NCBI GenBank assembly: GCA_905250115.1
Contig: CAJNOI010000015.1
Span: 747,283 to 811,282 of the forward strand
Direction: 5' to 3'
Source of the DNA: Adineta steineri
Lineage: Eukaryota; Rotifera; Eurotatoria; Adinetida; Adinetidae
Length of the DNA stretch: 64,000 nucleotides
Below, in pieces: positions 1-11,476 of the stretch (within the stretch, counting starts at the first letter, position 1; each line of letters begins with the position of its first letter). Both the position numbers and the translations under genes were made by a program. The notes beneath the pieces were generated by a model. That model did no database searches. It saw nothing but the letters and a program-made list of their open reading frames with translations, and had not been told where the DNA came from.

Positions 1-618
1 TATACTGAGAAAGAAGAAGAAAAAAAATTGAAAGAACCTTGTATTCAAATTGAAACCGATAATCTTCTCATTTCTCTATATATTACACAATTTAATAAAT
101 AAACAAAAGAAAAATTTTCGCCTTTTTATATTTATCATCTTCAGGCAATAAGGATATGAAAGATTCTCGTGTTTATTCGATTTCTTTTTTCTTACACATT
201 TCAACATCTATACCAATCTTTATACACTTTACTTCTGACGTTGCGCGAAAAAAAAGAAAAGAAGTGAAAGCGAATTTATCGATAAAGCCTCAGGTTAAGA
301 ACTGCTTGTGTGTATATGTATACTCGGTCGAATGTTGCTGCGATTACAAAAAAAAAAGAAGAAGAAGGAGAATAGGGACAAATCGATAAAAGCAAAAAGG
401 GAGAAGAAACGAAGTAACGTTATTTCTTGTCTTCTATATTCCATTGTTCATCATCACTCCAACCAACTTCTATTTATTTGTACCTTCATTTTCACTTTTC
501 TTTTTTGTCTCACATTCATATACAATACGATTATAAAATACAAAACGAATTAAAATTTTGGTATTTTATTCTTAACACATTCTATCATATCATCACAGCT
601 GATTTTTGCTGTTGATTG
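1..618. other. Upstream region, no gene seen
   Basis: Very AT-rich sequence with purine runs. Short open frames exist but have no recognisable domain and biased composition. An acceptor-like AG lies about 20 bases before the ATG at 619 (in the stretch ending near 598), which could be a cis or spliced-leader acceptor for the following exon. Confidence 0.5.
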
Positions 619-1593
619 ATGTTCAGATTTCAACAGTTCATATTACCATCTCACCTTATGTTGCATTATCATACTGATGCTACCGTTCTTTATGAAAAGA
701 TGATACCTATTGAACAACAACAGCAGCAGCAACACCATGAACGTAGTTTATCACCCGATAGTTTAGAACAACGATTACTAAAACATCATCTGATATCAGA
801 TGATGGTGTTGGTGGTGATGAAGATGAATCATTTCTGTCATCATCACCATCTTTAGCTGATTCAATTAGTATTAATCAACAATGTCATACAAATTCAACA
901 AAAACGTTTCGTAAAACATTAACATATCATGGTCTTCATAATAATCAATCTTTTTTTACAAATGAGAATATCAATAATGATGATGATGATGAAGATGATG
1001 ACGATATGGATGATGATCTTGATGAAATTCATATTGATCAAGATGATGTTAATTTACTTTTTTCCGATCCAGATGATGGTCTTCTATGTCGATTATCGGG
1101 TGAACTAATCGATGTAGATGATGATTATGATGATGAAAATGATGACTATTGTAGACATATAAGATCTTTACCTATTGTAATGCCATCAGATTTTGTTATT
1201 TCATCGTCATTATCATTTCAAGATCAACAACAACAACAACAACAATATTTTCCTTATCATTTACTTGATCCAATATCTGAAGCTGCTAGTGAAGATGAAC
1301 GTCGAGCAGCTATTTCAATAATTCGTCAACCACATAAATATAAACATAGTTCATCATCATCATTATCAATAAGTGCCAATGGAAATTATGATGGTGATAC
1401 AACAACGAATGATGATCTTTCAACATTAAGTGACATTGATGAACAAGATTCATCAATGAATGAAAATTTTTTTCCACAAAGACCATTGATATTTTATGAT
1501 CAACAACCACCACAACAACAACATATTCATAAAAAACGACGTCATACAGAAATTCATACTATGCATTTATCAACGAAAGAGGGACGTAAGTGA
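619..1593 (+). CDS. Acidic, Gln/Ser-rich disordered protein or alternative 5' exon of the LIM gene
   Basis: Open frame of 324 residues from ATG 619. It has poly-Gln runs, a long Asp/Glu block around residues 115-135, Ser-rich stretches and a basic KKRR patch near the C-terminus that could be a nuclear localisation signal. No known domain is visible and the composition predicts disorder. The frame ends CGT AAG TGA, so the stop overlaps a perfect donor (gtaagt, starting 1586). Splicing there ends the exon at 1585 in phase 1, the phase required by the exon at 3043 of the LIM gene downstream. It is therefore either a separate intronless gene ending at 1593 or an alternative N-terminal exon of the LIM protein. 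I cannot decide from sequence alone; the donor and phase match favour the second reading. Confidence 0.55.
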   Translation: MFRFQQFILPSHLMLHYHTDATVLYEKMIPIEQQQQQQHHERSLSPDSLEQRLLKHHLISDDGVGGDEDESFLSSSPSLADSISINQQCHTNSTKTFRKTLTYHGLHNNQSFFTNENINNDDDDEDDDDMDDDLDEIHIDQDDVNLLFSDPDDGLLCRLSGELIDVDDDYDDENDDYCRHIRSLPIVMPSDFVISSSLSFQDQQQQQQQYFPYHLLDPISEAASEDERRAAISIIRQPHKYKHSSSSSLSISANGNYDGDTTTNDDLSTLSDIDEQDSSMNENFFPQRPLIFYDQQPPQQQHIHKKRRHTEIHTMHLSTKEGRK

Positions 1594-2829
1594 GACTCCT
1601 ATCTATTTATCAATTGTTAAGATTAACTATACAATCAAAATAACATTCAACATAGAAGATTTATCGTTAAAAAAAAGGTCGTATTATACGAACGATGTAG
1701 TTATTGATTCAATAGTTGAAATTATCGAATTGGAATGTGATCGATGAGATTTGTCGATCGTTTATGTAGACAAATAAGAGAGTGTTACGTGAAGTTTACA
1801 AATGAATAGTCATGCGCAGTTCGTTAAGTTCCAAATAGCTTCATAATATTTTAATTCAATGATTTCGACAAACAAATTAGAGTATAAAAGATGAGTATTA
1901 ATATATAAAGAAATCTCTTCAATTCATTGTATATATATATATATATTGAATATATAATGAATTAAATCGTAAGAAAAAGACATATTTAACAATATATAAG
2001 TTGAAAGAGTCTATATACATCTGCGTCGTTATAAAAAAAAGCCTTCTAAATTGACTAATGTGGGTGTATGTCTATCAATTCTACAACTGACTCTACGAGA
2101 ATATTCTATAAGAAGAAAATGTTGCTGTTGCATTATATGACAACTATTCTAGGCTTAAAAGAAAATAGAAATAGATTCTTCTTCTTTATTATTGTGTGGT
2201 GACATATGAATATTTTTTTTTGCCTTGCATTCTGACAAACATTTCCAGAGAGATACGAAAACAACTCTTCTACTTAATATATACATATATGAGTGTGTAT
2301 ATGTATGTATACTTTGTTGATGACCTCTTTTCTCTTGTCTATATATTCCTACAACAGAATGATCTCATCGAAAAAAAAAAAGAACGAAGAAATAATCACT
2401 ATGGTATATTACGTGTCCTCTTTTCTCTTTTTTTTCTGTCGTATATCCAACAATTACTAATGGTACTCGCTGTTTATCCATACAAGCCCGACAGCGGGCA
2501 CATTTCTTTTTTGTATATATAGATATATATATATATGTATATATTTTACGTAGGATGGAGTATGAATAAGAGAAAACTGTAATAGGAAAAGAAAAAGAAA
2601 AAAAATAACGAGAAAGAAAAAGAAGAGCATATATATATCTTGGATAATACATACGTACAGTTCTTACAGTTATTGTCGTCAAAGACAGAAGCGGAAGTAC
2701 TATATTCTATCCAGCAGCTAACACTACTGAGAAATATTTTTTTATCCAGCGTACGCTTGCGTGAAAAGAAGAATAACTATTTGAAGTGTGCCGTACTCGA
2801 GCACCTATTTTATTAAATTCAAGTAAACG
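1594..2829. other. Probable first intron/promoter region of the LIM gene
   Basis: No coding frame with recognisable content. Contains TA-rich microsatellite stretches (around 1929-1945 and 2521-2543) and purine-rich tracts. It lies between two possible first exons of the LIM gene, so it may hold the promoter for the 2830 start. No motif is specific enough to call. Confidence 0.4.
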
Positions 2830-5800
2830 ATGGCAGATACAAATGAAGATTCATGTATGTAGTATTTACATAAAAACATGTTTTTTTGTGTATTCGAATC
2901 TTTAAATAACTTATAAGATTTCTTTACATTAACCTTATTATATCGAGAGAAAAAATCAAACAAACTATTTAGTCAAAAAAAAAACATAAAAACATACTAG
3001 AAAATATAATCTTTATTTTGATTTATTTATTTCTCTTGATAGCAATCGATTCTGCCGGTGCTGCAGATGATACATTGGAACGTCTACGTAATATTACAAA
3101 AATGTTTGCTAAACCAACTGATGAAGATGAACGACAAAATTTACAAAAAGTTGAACGAGTAGCACCAAGTGACAAAATGAAAAATACATTTCAAAAGTAT
3201 GTTTTATATGTTGTTGATTTTATTTTATTATTAAGATAAATAGAAAAACAGAGAAAATCATCGGATCGATTGATTTTATCATAAGGTCGTACACGTTTTT
3301 ATGTATGTGTTTGAGGTTAAAAAGAGGAAAAAAAACAAGATAAAGAATAGATATACAGAAAAAAAAACAAATTAAGAAAAGCTAGGTAAGCAATCGCACA
3401 TTTCATTGAGTTATATAAACGAACGAGAGAGAGGAAAAAGTGACTTCTCGTTGCACATCAATACATATTAACAAAAAAGAACTAGTAACAGATTTTACTT
3501 CAAATGGACTTACCAATACCAGAGTAAGTAGTTTTTTTTGACCTTCTCCATTGAATTATTATTATTAGTAGTAATAGTAAATATTATACACAATATTTAT
3601 TGGACTATTGTTATTTTTTTTTTTCTCAATGACAATTATTCTATTTTTAGAAATAGTTATTAATGTATTATTCTGTTTGTCTTCTGTCCTATATTAATAT
3701 TTTATGATTGTTATCATTTATTTTTTATTCAATAGATTTGAAGACATCGCTTCATCAAATGGTCAAAACGAAGAAGAAGAAGATGAAAATGAAACAGCGG
3801 AATCTGATGGTATTGTTCGATCATCACGAAAAAAGAAAACACCGAGAGAACATGTATTATAAAAATAATTATTTTATTGTTTATATTATCTAAACATCTT
3901 TGTTCTTGTTCTAGGTTCCTTACCATGAAATGGCAGAAGTTAAAGATAAATTTGAAAAAGGTGTAGTTGATGAGAAACCACGTGCAGAAAAACGTTTAGA
4001 TGTTCGTGTACAAAGTGGTTTAGCTTCATCAAAAAAGCAAGCATTTGAACATGGTGAATATGAACAAGAAGTTGAATCACATATAAGCAAAGTACAAATT
4101 GATGCTGATCTTGTTGCTGGCTTAGCATCATCGAAAAAACAAGCATTTGAACAACATGTAACTGACAATGAAACAAATCAAACAAAAACAGTTCATATTG
4201 ATCATGATGTATTAGCTGGTGCAGCAGCAGATAAAAAAGCTAAATTTGAAAAAGGTGAATATGATCATGATTATCATGACTTAGGTTCAAATCGTGTACA
4301 AGCTGATGCTGATCTTCTTGTTGGTGCAACTACAGACAAGAAGGCTAAATTTGAAAGTGGTCATATGAATGATTCTACAACAACATCAACACGTCGTGAT
4401 GAAGCATTAAATTCGGTTGAATCAGGTAATGCGCAAGCTAGACGTTCAGAATTATTATCAAAAATTGATGCTGAACAACAAACACAACGCTCAGGTGATC
4501 GTCATATTGATATTGATACTGAACATGGATTAGCAACAGCACGACGTGAACAATTAGCATCATTAGCTAATACAGAATATAAATCATCAGAAAAACATTA
4601 CGATGTTACAAGTGGTTTAGCAAGTACAATTAAAGAACAGTATATGGCTGATACAACTAAAATATCAACAACAAAAACAGCTCAACCTGTTACTGTTGAA
4701 AGTGGTTTAGCTAAAAGTCGTGCTACAGCATTTGAAAATCCCGATGAAGCTACTGTAAATATTGATATTTAAGTTCATATTCAATATATATTTATTTATT
4801 TTATAGATTAAACGAACAGTTGAAATTGATAATGAACTTCTTGAACGTGGTGTAGCTAAAGAACGTGTTGCTATGTTTAAAAATTTACAAAGTGGTACAC
4901 AACCAACAGCAAGTGCTGGTGATTCAAAAATACGTGTTGATGTAAGTTGATTTCGTTTTTTTTCCTTATTGACATATCTTAATCGAGCAATTATTTTTCT
5001 TCATATAAAAAAAAGGATTTTCGTTGGCACGTAAATGTGTGCCAACCAATAAATGGTTCGATTCTAAGAAAAAAAAGTCAATTAATCGTAGGTTTTCATC
5101 TTTTTTGTTAGTGGGATTCTTCTTATTGATTCTGAAAATAAACTACTACTAACCTAGATGGGATTGCTTAAAAAATAAATACAAATTATATAGATAATCA
5201 GATTTAATATGCGTATATCCAGATACACACACATATATATATATATATGTATATAACATTGTCCTCTGTTATTTTCTTTTTAGCGTGTCGAATTTTCTGA
5301 CACGCTTGTCAACATGAGTGTAAGACTGAAGATAAAATCAAACGATACCGACAAAAATGTTGTCTCTACCACTTCCGGTGAGGTACACTGATTGTGTATA
5401 TATATTCTTTTTGTCTATTTTAATATATATATAAATATATTATTTTTTTAAAAACAATTGATTTTGTGAGCGTGTGTGTGTGTGAATACCCATCAATATA
5501 TGTTATAACTTCAAATGTGTGCATTTATTATGTATTTGTGTGTGTATCTGGTATATACTGCTACAAGTAGACAAATGCTTATAATCTTTGATTATTTTTC
5601 TATTTCTATCTTTAATTTTATTTTTTTTCTTTCATAACACTGCTTTTTTTCCTCTTTCTCTCAATGCACTGTGGCAATAATTAATAATATTGATCTAAAA
5701 TAAAATTTAACTCAATGCTTTTTTAATTATTCTTATGCCTTTTCACTATAATATGCACAAAATCTATTCTTTAGATTAGAGAATATGTTTGTGTGCATAT

Positions 5801-8723
5801 TATTTTATGGTAGATAGTTTAACAAAAAACATATTTGCATGATAATGGGGAATCACTTTTATAACTTTATAATACTAGTTATATATTCTATATCTCTAAT
5901 AGAAACTATTTGTTCGTCTATCATGTAAATAGTATCTTTTATTGACACGCTAAACATTCGAAGAGGTGTGCTTATTTGTTCATTGGTATAAATGATACGT
6001 ATTTTATACATAATTTACTTTTTTTTTCTATATATCAAATAGAAAGAACAAAATGATATAGCGAAGAAGAAAAAAAATGAGTGAGTTTAAATATACGTTT
6101 CGTTCATACGACACCCACACACACACACACACTCACGTATGTATATGATAGACAGATTGCCTTATTGATGAAGTCAACTTTCAGATCTATCGAGTGATCG
6201 ATACGCATTTCACATATTGTATTCGATCACTGAACTAGATAATTAGAAGAAATGAGTATAGTTGCATAAGAAAAAATGAAAGAAAAAGAAAAAGAAAAAG
6301 TGAGTAACCTTCAATCGGTAGCAGGCGAGTGCATGTGTCCGTTCATATATCCATTATCTATTCGTATTTCATTTTTTTTTTCTTCTTTGCTTTATTAAAG
6401 TAACGTAAAAAGGTATCGAATATAAAGAATTTATTGTTCTTTCGTTGTCGTTTGTTAGAAAGAAATACATTGACTGACTACACCATCGAGAATACAGACA
6501 TTTGATTGAACACGCATATATATAAATCAGAACAGTGGAAGGAGTCTAGATGTCATACAGAAGTCAGAGAAATAAATATATGAAAATTATGAGTAATCAA
6601 ATGGTGTTATTTGTTGACTTGAAAATATTGATCTCGATTGATTTTTTTTTGTTTCTATTCATATGCACTTTCAAACATATGGATAGATTGTACTGATTTC
6701 TTTCTTTCTTTCTTTCTTTTCTTTATTATCAAAACGTGTCTTACACGAAGGAGACATATGTTGTGTTTGATTCACGCTCTTTTTTCTCTTTCTTCTCTTG
6801 CTGTCGGAATATATATATATATTTTTTTTCTTCTTCTCCTTTATATTCTTTTATGCTGTATGCCATTTTTCTAATATTTATATATAGGAGAACGGGAACA
6901 TTGTACGTGAAACTGATAAACGTGAAGAGATATATTTTGAAAAGGGTCAAACAAAAAATCTCGTTGAACAGTGGAAAACAAAACAGATAACACCAGAACG
7001 TGATACACCTGACGCTCAAGTTCTACGTGACGCTGAAATACTTCAACAAGGTATATAATCAAATAAAATTATTATCATTTATCTCAGTATACACCTACTG
7101 AGAGAATGAAAAAAAAAAGATTATTAAATACATATATTTATAATCATAGGTAACGCAAAGAATATTGTCGAAATGTGGAAAACAATGGATAAAGAGAACA
7201 CACCACCACCTGAAAGACGTGGACCACGTGCGATAACACCACCACTTGATAACGAACGACGTTTATCAATGCCCGATGATGTAATATTAATCATGTATTA
7301 TTTTGATTATTATTATTTTATTTTTTAATATATACAGGATGATTCTACTTCTCGGAAACCAGGCTATGCAGATGATAAAGCTAATATTGAATCAGGTCAT
7401 GCAAGAGCTGTTCGAGAAAGGTATATAGTTTAATTTATCTTAATGTGATCTTGCACATCTCGTTCTTTTTTTGAATAAAAATGCATGTTATGTTATATAG
7501 TGATGAAGAGCATGTTGGTGTGGAGAGTCTCATCTCTGTTGTGCATGATTTATGGAGCACGAATAGTAATAATGATGATGATGATGATGATGAGTAGGTT
7601 CTAGCTCGTACCTTTACCCTTGATTCAACAAATGCTTTGCTTTGGTTTTTTTTTCAAATCTTATAATATGAAAATATATAAATGAATTGTATTATTTCGT
7701 TAAAGACTTATGCAAACGGCTGAACAAAGTAATGCAACTAGTGCAAGAAAGACCTTAAAACAAATTACACCACCACCAGAAGGTGTTCGAAGGTAAATAA
7801 CTCTAGAGAAATAAGAGTTGAATTTCATTGAAATTATTATTATAGAAAATCAATAACATCGCCTGATACAACTAGTATTTCAAATGCTATAACAGAACAA
7901 TATAACAATAATGAAGAAATTGTTCCAACGAAAGGTCAAGCTCAATCATTAAAAAATCGTTTTGCCGAATATGAAAAAGATGCACTTAAAGTTGAAACAG
8001 CTTCAGCAAAAATTAAAATTACACCTAAACGATTTGTTGTATGTAGAAAAAATATTCGTTTTTTGTTTTTGAATATATATAAAACGAAAATTCTTTTTAG
8101 GATACACCTGCACCTAAACAAGTTACTGTTGAACCAGCTGTTGATCCAAATAAATGTTCTGTTTGTAATAAAACAGTTTATGCAATGGAAAAAGTATAGA
8201 AATCGAATTATTTTTTCAATATTTATTTCAATATTTTTTTTTCTTTAAAGATTGAAGCAGATAAAAAAGTTTATCACAAAGCCTGTTTTAAATGTATGCA
8301 TTGCAAATCTATATTGAAGTGAGTATAAATATACACAAATCTACATTTTTCTATATGATTTTAGAAGAGAAAAAAAGAATTACAAATATTCAATCTATTT
8401 AACAATCAATCGTAGGCAGCGTTTGCTATTTTTTTTCTACCGTTTGCAGTGTTTTATTCAAGAGCATGTTTCCCTATTAAATAATTTTCTAAAAACATTT
8501 GTTAAACAATCATTGTAATTTTAGACTTGGCAATTATACAGCGAACGATGGACAAATTTATTGTAAACCCCATTTTCTTCAATTATTTGCTATAAAAGGA
8601 AACTATTCAGCTGGTTTTGGTCTTAACGATCACAAGGCACGATGGTTACCAAATTCTTCTTCTTCTTCTTCTCCTAGTAGTATATCATATACACATGAAT
8701 CAACATCATTCAATGAAAGTTAA
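2830..8723 (+). CDS. LIM-domain actin-binding protein, EPLIN/LIMA1-like, with internal repeats
   Basis: Multi-exon gene: 2830-2854, 3043-3196, 3736-3853, 3915-4754, 4807-4941, 5284-5382 (or -5319), 6888-7050, 7150-7280, 7338-7420, 7501-7593 (cassette), 7706-7792, 7846-8038, 8101-8193, 8251-8318, 8525-8723; about 826 residues with all exons. The C-terminal end is one LIM zinc domain: CSVC, HKAC, CMHC and CKPH supply the ligands, followed by GNYSAGFG and DHKARW, which resemble the sequence after the LIM domain of EPLIN. The body is a degenerate repeat of about 35 residues with core [12 protein letters not shown]. Known EPLIN bundles and crosslinks actin; a cytoskeletal role here is inferred. 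A second first exon (3504-3523) joins in the same phase. The 1.5-kb intron 5383-6887 is far longer than its neighbours. Confidence 0.85.
3504..3523 (+). other. Alternative first coding exon of the LIM gene
   Basis: A 20-base exon beginning ATG GAC TTA CCA and ending before gtaagt at 3524. It ends in phase 2, exactly what the exon at 3736 needs, giving an N-terminus MDLPIPEFED. It sits between two other coding exons (3043-3196 and 3736-3853), so it would be used from a separate promoter or a trans-spliced leader. Inferred from frame and splice signals only. Confidence 0.55.
5284..5382 (+). other. LIM gene exon with two possible donors
   Basis: From the acceptor at 5283 the frame stays open to gtacac at 5383 (33 codons). 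An in-phase donor gtaaga also occurs at 5320, which would shorten the exon to 12 codons. Both preserve phase 0 with the exon at 6888, so both isoforms would be translatable. The downstream intron is the longest in the gene. Confidence 0.5.
7501..7593 (+). other. Cassette exon with poly-Asp end in the LIM gene
   Basis: A 93-base exon flanked by phase 2 on both sides, so skipping it keeps the frame (exon 7338-7420 can join 7706-7792 directly). It ends in a run of Asp codons followed by gtaggt. If that donor is not used, the frame meets TAG at once, which would yield a truncated protein without the LIM domain. Confidence 0.55.
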
Positions 8724-10501
8724 ATTCAAGTTTTTTCTTTTGCTGCTTATTTGTGATTTCCTTTTTTTTCTTCTTCTTTTCTCTATGCTTATTTATTCTT
8801 AAATATTATTAATAATAACAACCAAGCAGCAACATGTTTGTGTCATTTGTGATCTTTTTTTCTTCTGTCGTTGTATAAAATGATCTTTTTCTTTCTTTCT
8901 TCTGTTTAAAATGATTATTAAATTATATACATTATTCTTAATCTTGTGTGCGCTATTGTCGCTTTTCTCTCTCTCTCTCTCTGTTATTTGTCATCACGCA
9001 ATATAAAAAAACAAAAGTTTTATTAAAACAAAAAAGAGTGTTCTTTTTATTTATATTTTGTTTGCTTTAATTGTTATATTCCGCTTATACAAGAAACAAT
9101 TTTGTTTTTCAGTTTTTCTCTTCTTTGGATATACAGAACGATTTGGAGGTAATGATACGATTAAAAAAAAACAAATCAAATCTTTTCATACCAATATTTT
9201 AATTACATATTAAAAAGCAAAATTTTCAAAATAGTTCGCATAAATTATCCTTTGATGATTGACATAATCACTTCAGATGTTGACCTATGAGTGTTTTATA
9301 AATGAAAATTCGAAACTATTGACATTTAAATCAGCTACCTTTTGATTAATATTATTTTTTGTTAATATTTCGTATTCTTTTTAGTAACGAATAAAAATTG
9401 TCTATAGAGATTATGACATACAACAACGAAGCAGACAAAATATATTGCTTATTTATTAATTACAAACTAAATATTCATGATATATGATCTGATCCATAAA
9501 TCTGACGGAATCAGATCGAATTCATTCATTTCAATACACGAAATCGATTTAAAGGCTAGGCAACATATTGATATATGAATTATATTATAATTCTAGCAAG
9601 AATTCTATCGACTAATAATTTTTCTTACAGAATTACATATTTATTAATCTATGTTTATGTATATTTCAGTCTATTTTCAATAATTAGCAGACATATTTTG
9701 TTGATTTTTCTTACTACATTTATTTATGTTGATATCGAATTTCTTGCATATTTTATTAATTTGATAGGAATATTTATTGAAATTATTATCCATATCAAAA
9801 AGAAATCTTTAAATAAACTTCTATCACTTACCAAAAACATCAGTCCATTCGATAGGGCAGAAATAGAGATATCTCAGTTGTTTATCATACTGTTATTTAT
9901 GACTAATCCTTATAGAAGGAACAAAAAGTAAATAGAAGTATATACGTAGTAAAGTTATCGTCATATATGTGTCATTAAATTGATAGATGTAATGCTTTAC
10001 AATCAGAATATCTAATAAATAATAAATAGCTAAAATAATTTAAAAAGAATTCTATATTTAAAAAAGTTACCAACATATGGGAAATACTCAAGTAAAGAAA
10101 TCTAATTAAACAGAAAATAATTATCAAAACATACATGTTACTAAAACAAATGGGTCATAAAGTAAAACTCTTCTATGAAAAAATAAAAACTTACATGTAA
10201 CTTAATCAATGCATATGCTAAATAAGATTGAAAATGCACAATTTTGTTACATTAAAGAAAAGACAGATTGACGATGATAGAACTTAAAAAAAACCTATGA
10301 TTGTACAAATACAAGTCCATCTGTTGATAATAATTACCAATAAATAATAATGAACTATTGTGGACGTATAATTCAATTAAATATGTAACATTAAGATATT
10401 ATTCCGATAGAATAGAAAAATCATACGAAATTTCTTGTAAATAATTTATAAATATATCACATTTCATACAGAAAAACAAACGGTAATATTCAACATTTGA
10501 A
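8724..10501. other. Intergenic region between LIM gene and glycosyltransferase-like gene
   Basis: Holds the presumed 3' UTR of the LIM gene, with a CT microsatellite near 8964-8982, then AT-rich sequence. A 118-residue open frame at 9575-9931 is Ile/Leu/Phe-rich simply because the DNA is T-rich. I do not call it a gene. Confidence 0.5.
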
Positions 10502-11476
10502 TTAAACAATCACTTTTTTAGGTTCTTGTTTTGGCGGCTGTTCTTTTAGCCATCGTTGATAGATAAATGCACGTCGTTCAAGATCTGAATCAAAACTCGT
10601 CGATGGTCCTCTATATTTAACAAAAACAAGTTCAAATGGATCGTGAGTTATAGTATCAACAGATTTATCAATAAATATTGGACTTTTTTCATAATTACAC
10701 TTTTGATTTTCTCTCTTACGAAAATCATAACCTTGATATTTAACTTGTAATGATGCTATTTGATAATTAGCATGAAGAATCAATTGACTTGCACCTATTT
10801 CACCATTAAAAACAGCATCTGTATAATCTTTTTTACAACTAAATACTCCTTTAGTAGGATTTATTAATATAGCTAAACCAACATGATCAGTAACCAATAT
10901 ATAACTTTGTACATGTGGTTTATGTTCACAATTTATAGTTGAACCAACAAGTTTTACTTCATCATTTAAACGTTTCGTATATATATTATACCACCAACTT
11001 GATTCATCATCAAAATAAGCCACAAGAAAAGGTCCACGTATTGATGCGTTCATAAAAATAAAATATTTATATAATTTTAAATTCACGCTTTTTTTTGATA
11101 AAAACCATCCAAATGTACCAAAATCGAAACATTCATTTACATGTTCAATATAATGTGCATTGGGTGGAAGTTTTGGTAAACTTGATATATTCACTGGTTG
11201 TTTATTAACTTCTTGTAAAATAAAATAATAATCAGCTCGTTGTGATTCATGAACACCATAACGAATAAAAAATTGTAAATTACCAAGTGATTGTATATCT
11301 GTATCAGCCCAAACATAGATAATTAAAACTCGTCCAGTATCTTCTGGTTTTAATAAGTAATTTGGTTGAAATTGTGCAGTTGATGATGAATTAAAAAAAT
11401 AAGAATATATGATATATAAATAAGGAAATATTATTAAAAAAAGGTATGTTGATCGATGACGTCGAGGAAAATCCAT
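10502..11476 (-). CDS. Type II membrane glycosyltransferase-like protein, intronless
   Basis: Single-exon gene of 324 residues. A short basic N-terminus is followed by one hydrophobic anchor (about residues 10-28) and then a globular, presumably lumenal domain. Conspicuous motifs are YVWADTD (54-60), FMNASIRGPF (141-150), KLVGSTINC (175-183) and HVQSYILVTD (188-197), with a later GEIGASQLIL. As I remember it, this motif order is shared by uncharacterised glycosyltransferase-like proteins of bacteria, algae and fungi rather than by a standard animal family. No clear DxD metal motif is seen, so enzymatic activity is unproven. The absence of introns in a neighbourhood where most genes have several, together with the motif set, makes horizontal acquisition plausible. 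It stands alone, with about 1.8 kb and 3 kb of non-coding DNA on either side. Confidence 0.7.
   Translation of the reverse strand: MDFPRRHRSTYLFLIIFPYLYIIYSYFFNSSSTAQFQPNYLLKPEDTGRVLIIYVWADTDIQSLGNLQFFIRYGVHESQRADYYFILQEVNKQPVNISSLPKLPPNAHYIEHVNECFDFGTFGWFLSKKSVNLKLYKYFIFMNASIRGPFLVAYFDDESSWWYNIYTKRLNDEVKLVGSTINCEHKPHVQSYILVTDHVGLAILINPTKGVFSCKKDYTDAVFNGEIGASQLILHANYQIASLQVKYQGYDFRKRENQKCNYEKSPIFIDKSVDTITHDPFELVFVKYRGPSTSFDSDLERRAFIYQRWLKEQPPKQEPKKVIV

Noticed and set aside
156..615. Overlapping short open frames at the window start
   Set aside because: Low-complexity AT-rich translation with no domain; more likely UTR or spacer.
7561..7600. TAG after the poly-Asp codons taken as the true end of the LIM gene
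   Set aside because: A donor overlaps the stop, phases match the next exons, and the downstream exons clearly continue to a LIM domain.
9575..9931. 118-codon open frame rich in Ile, Leu and Phe
   Set aside because: Hydrophobicity follows from T-rich DNA; no homology, splice partners or conserved motif seen.
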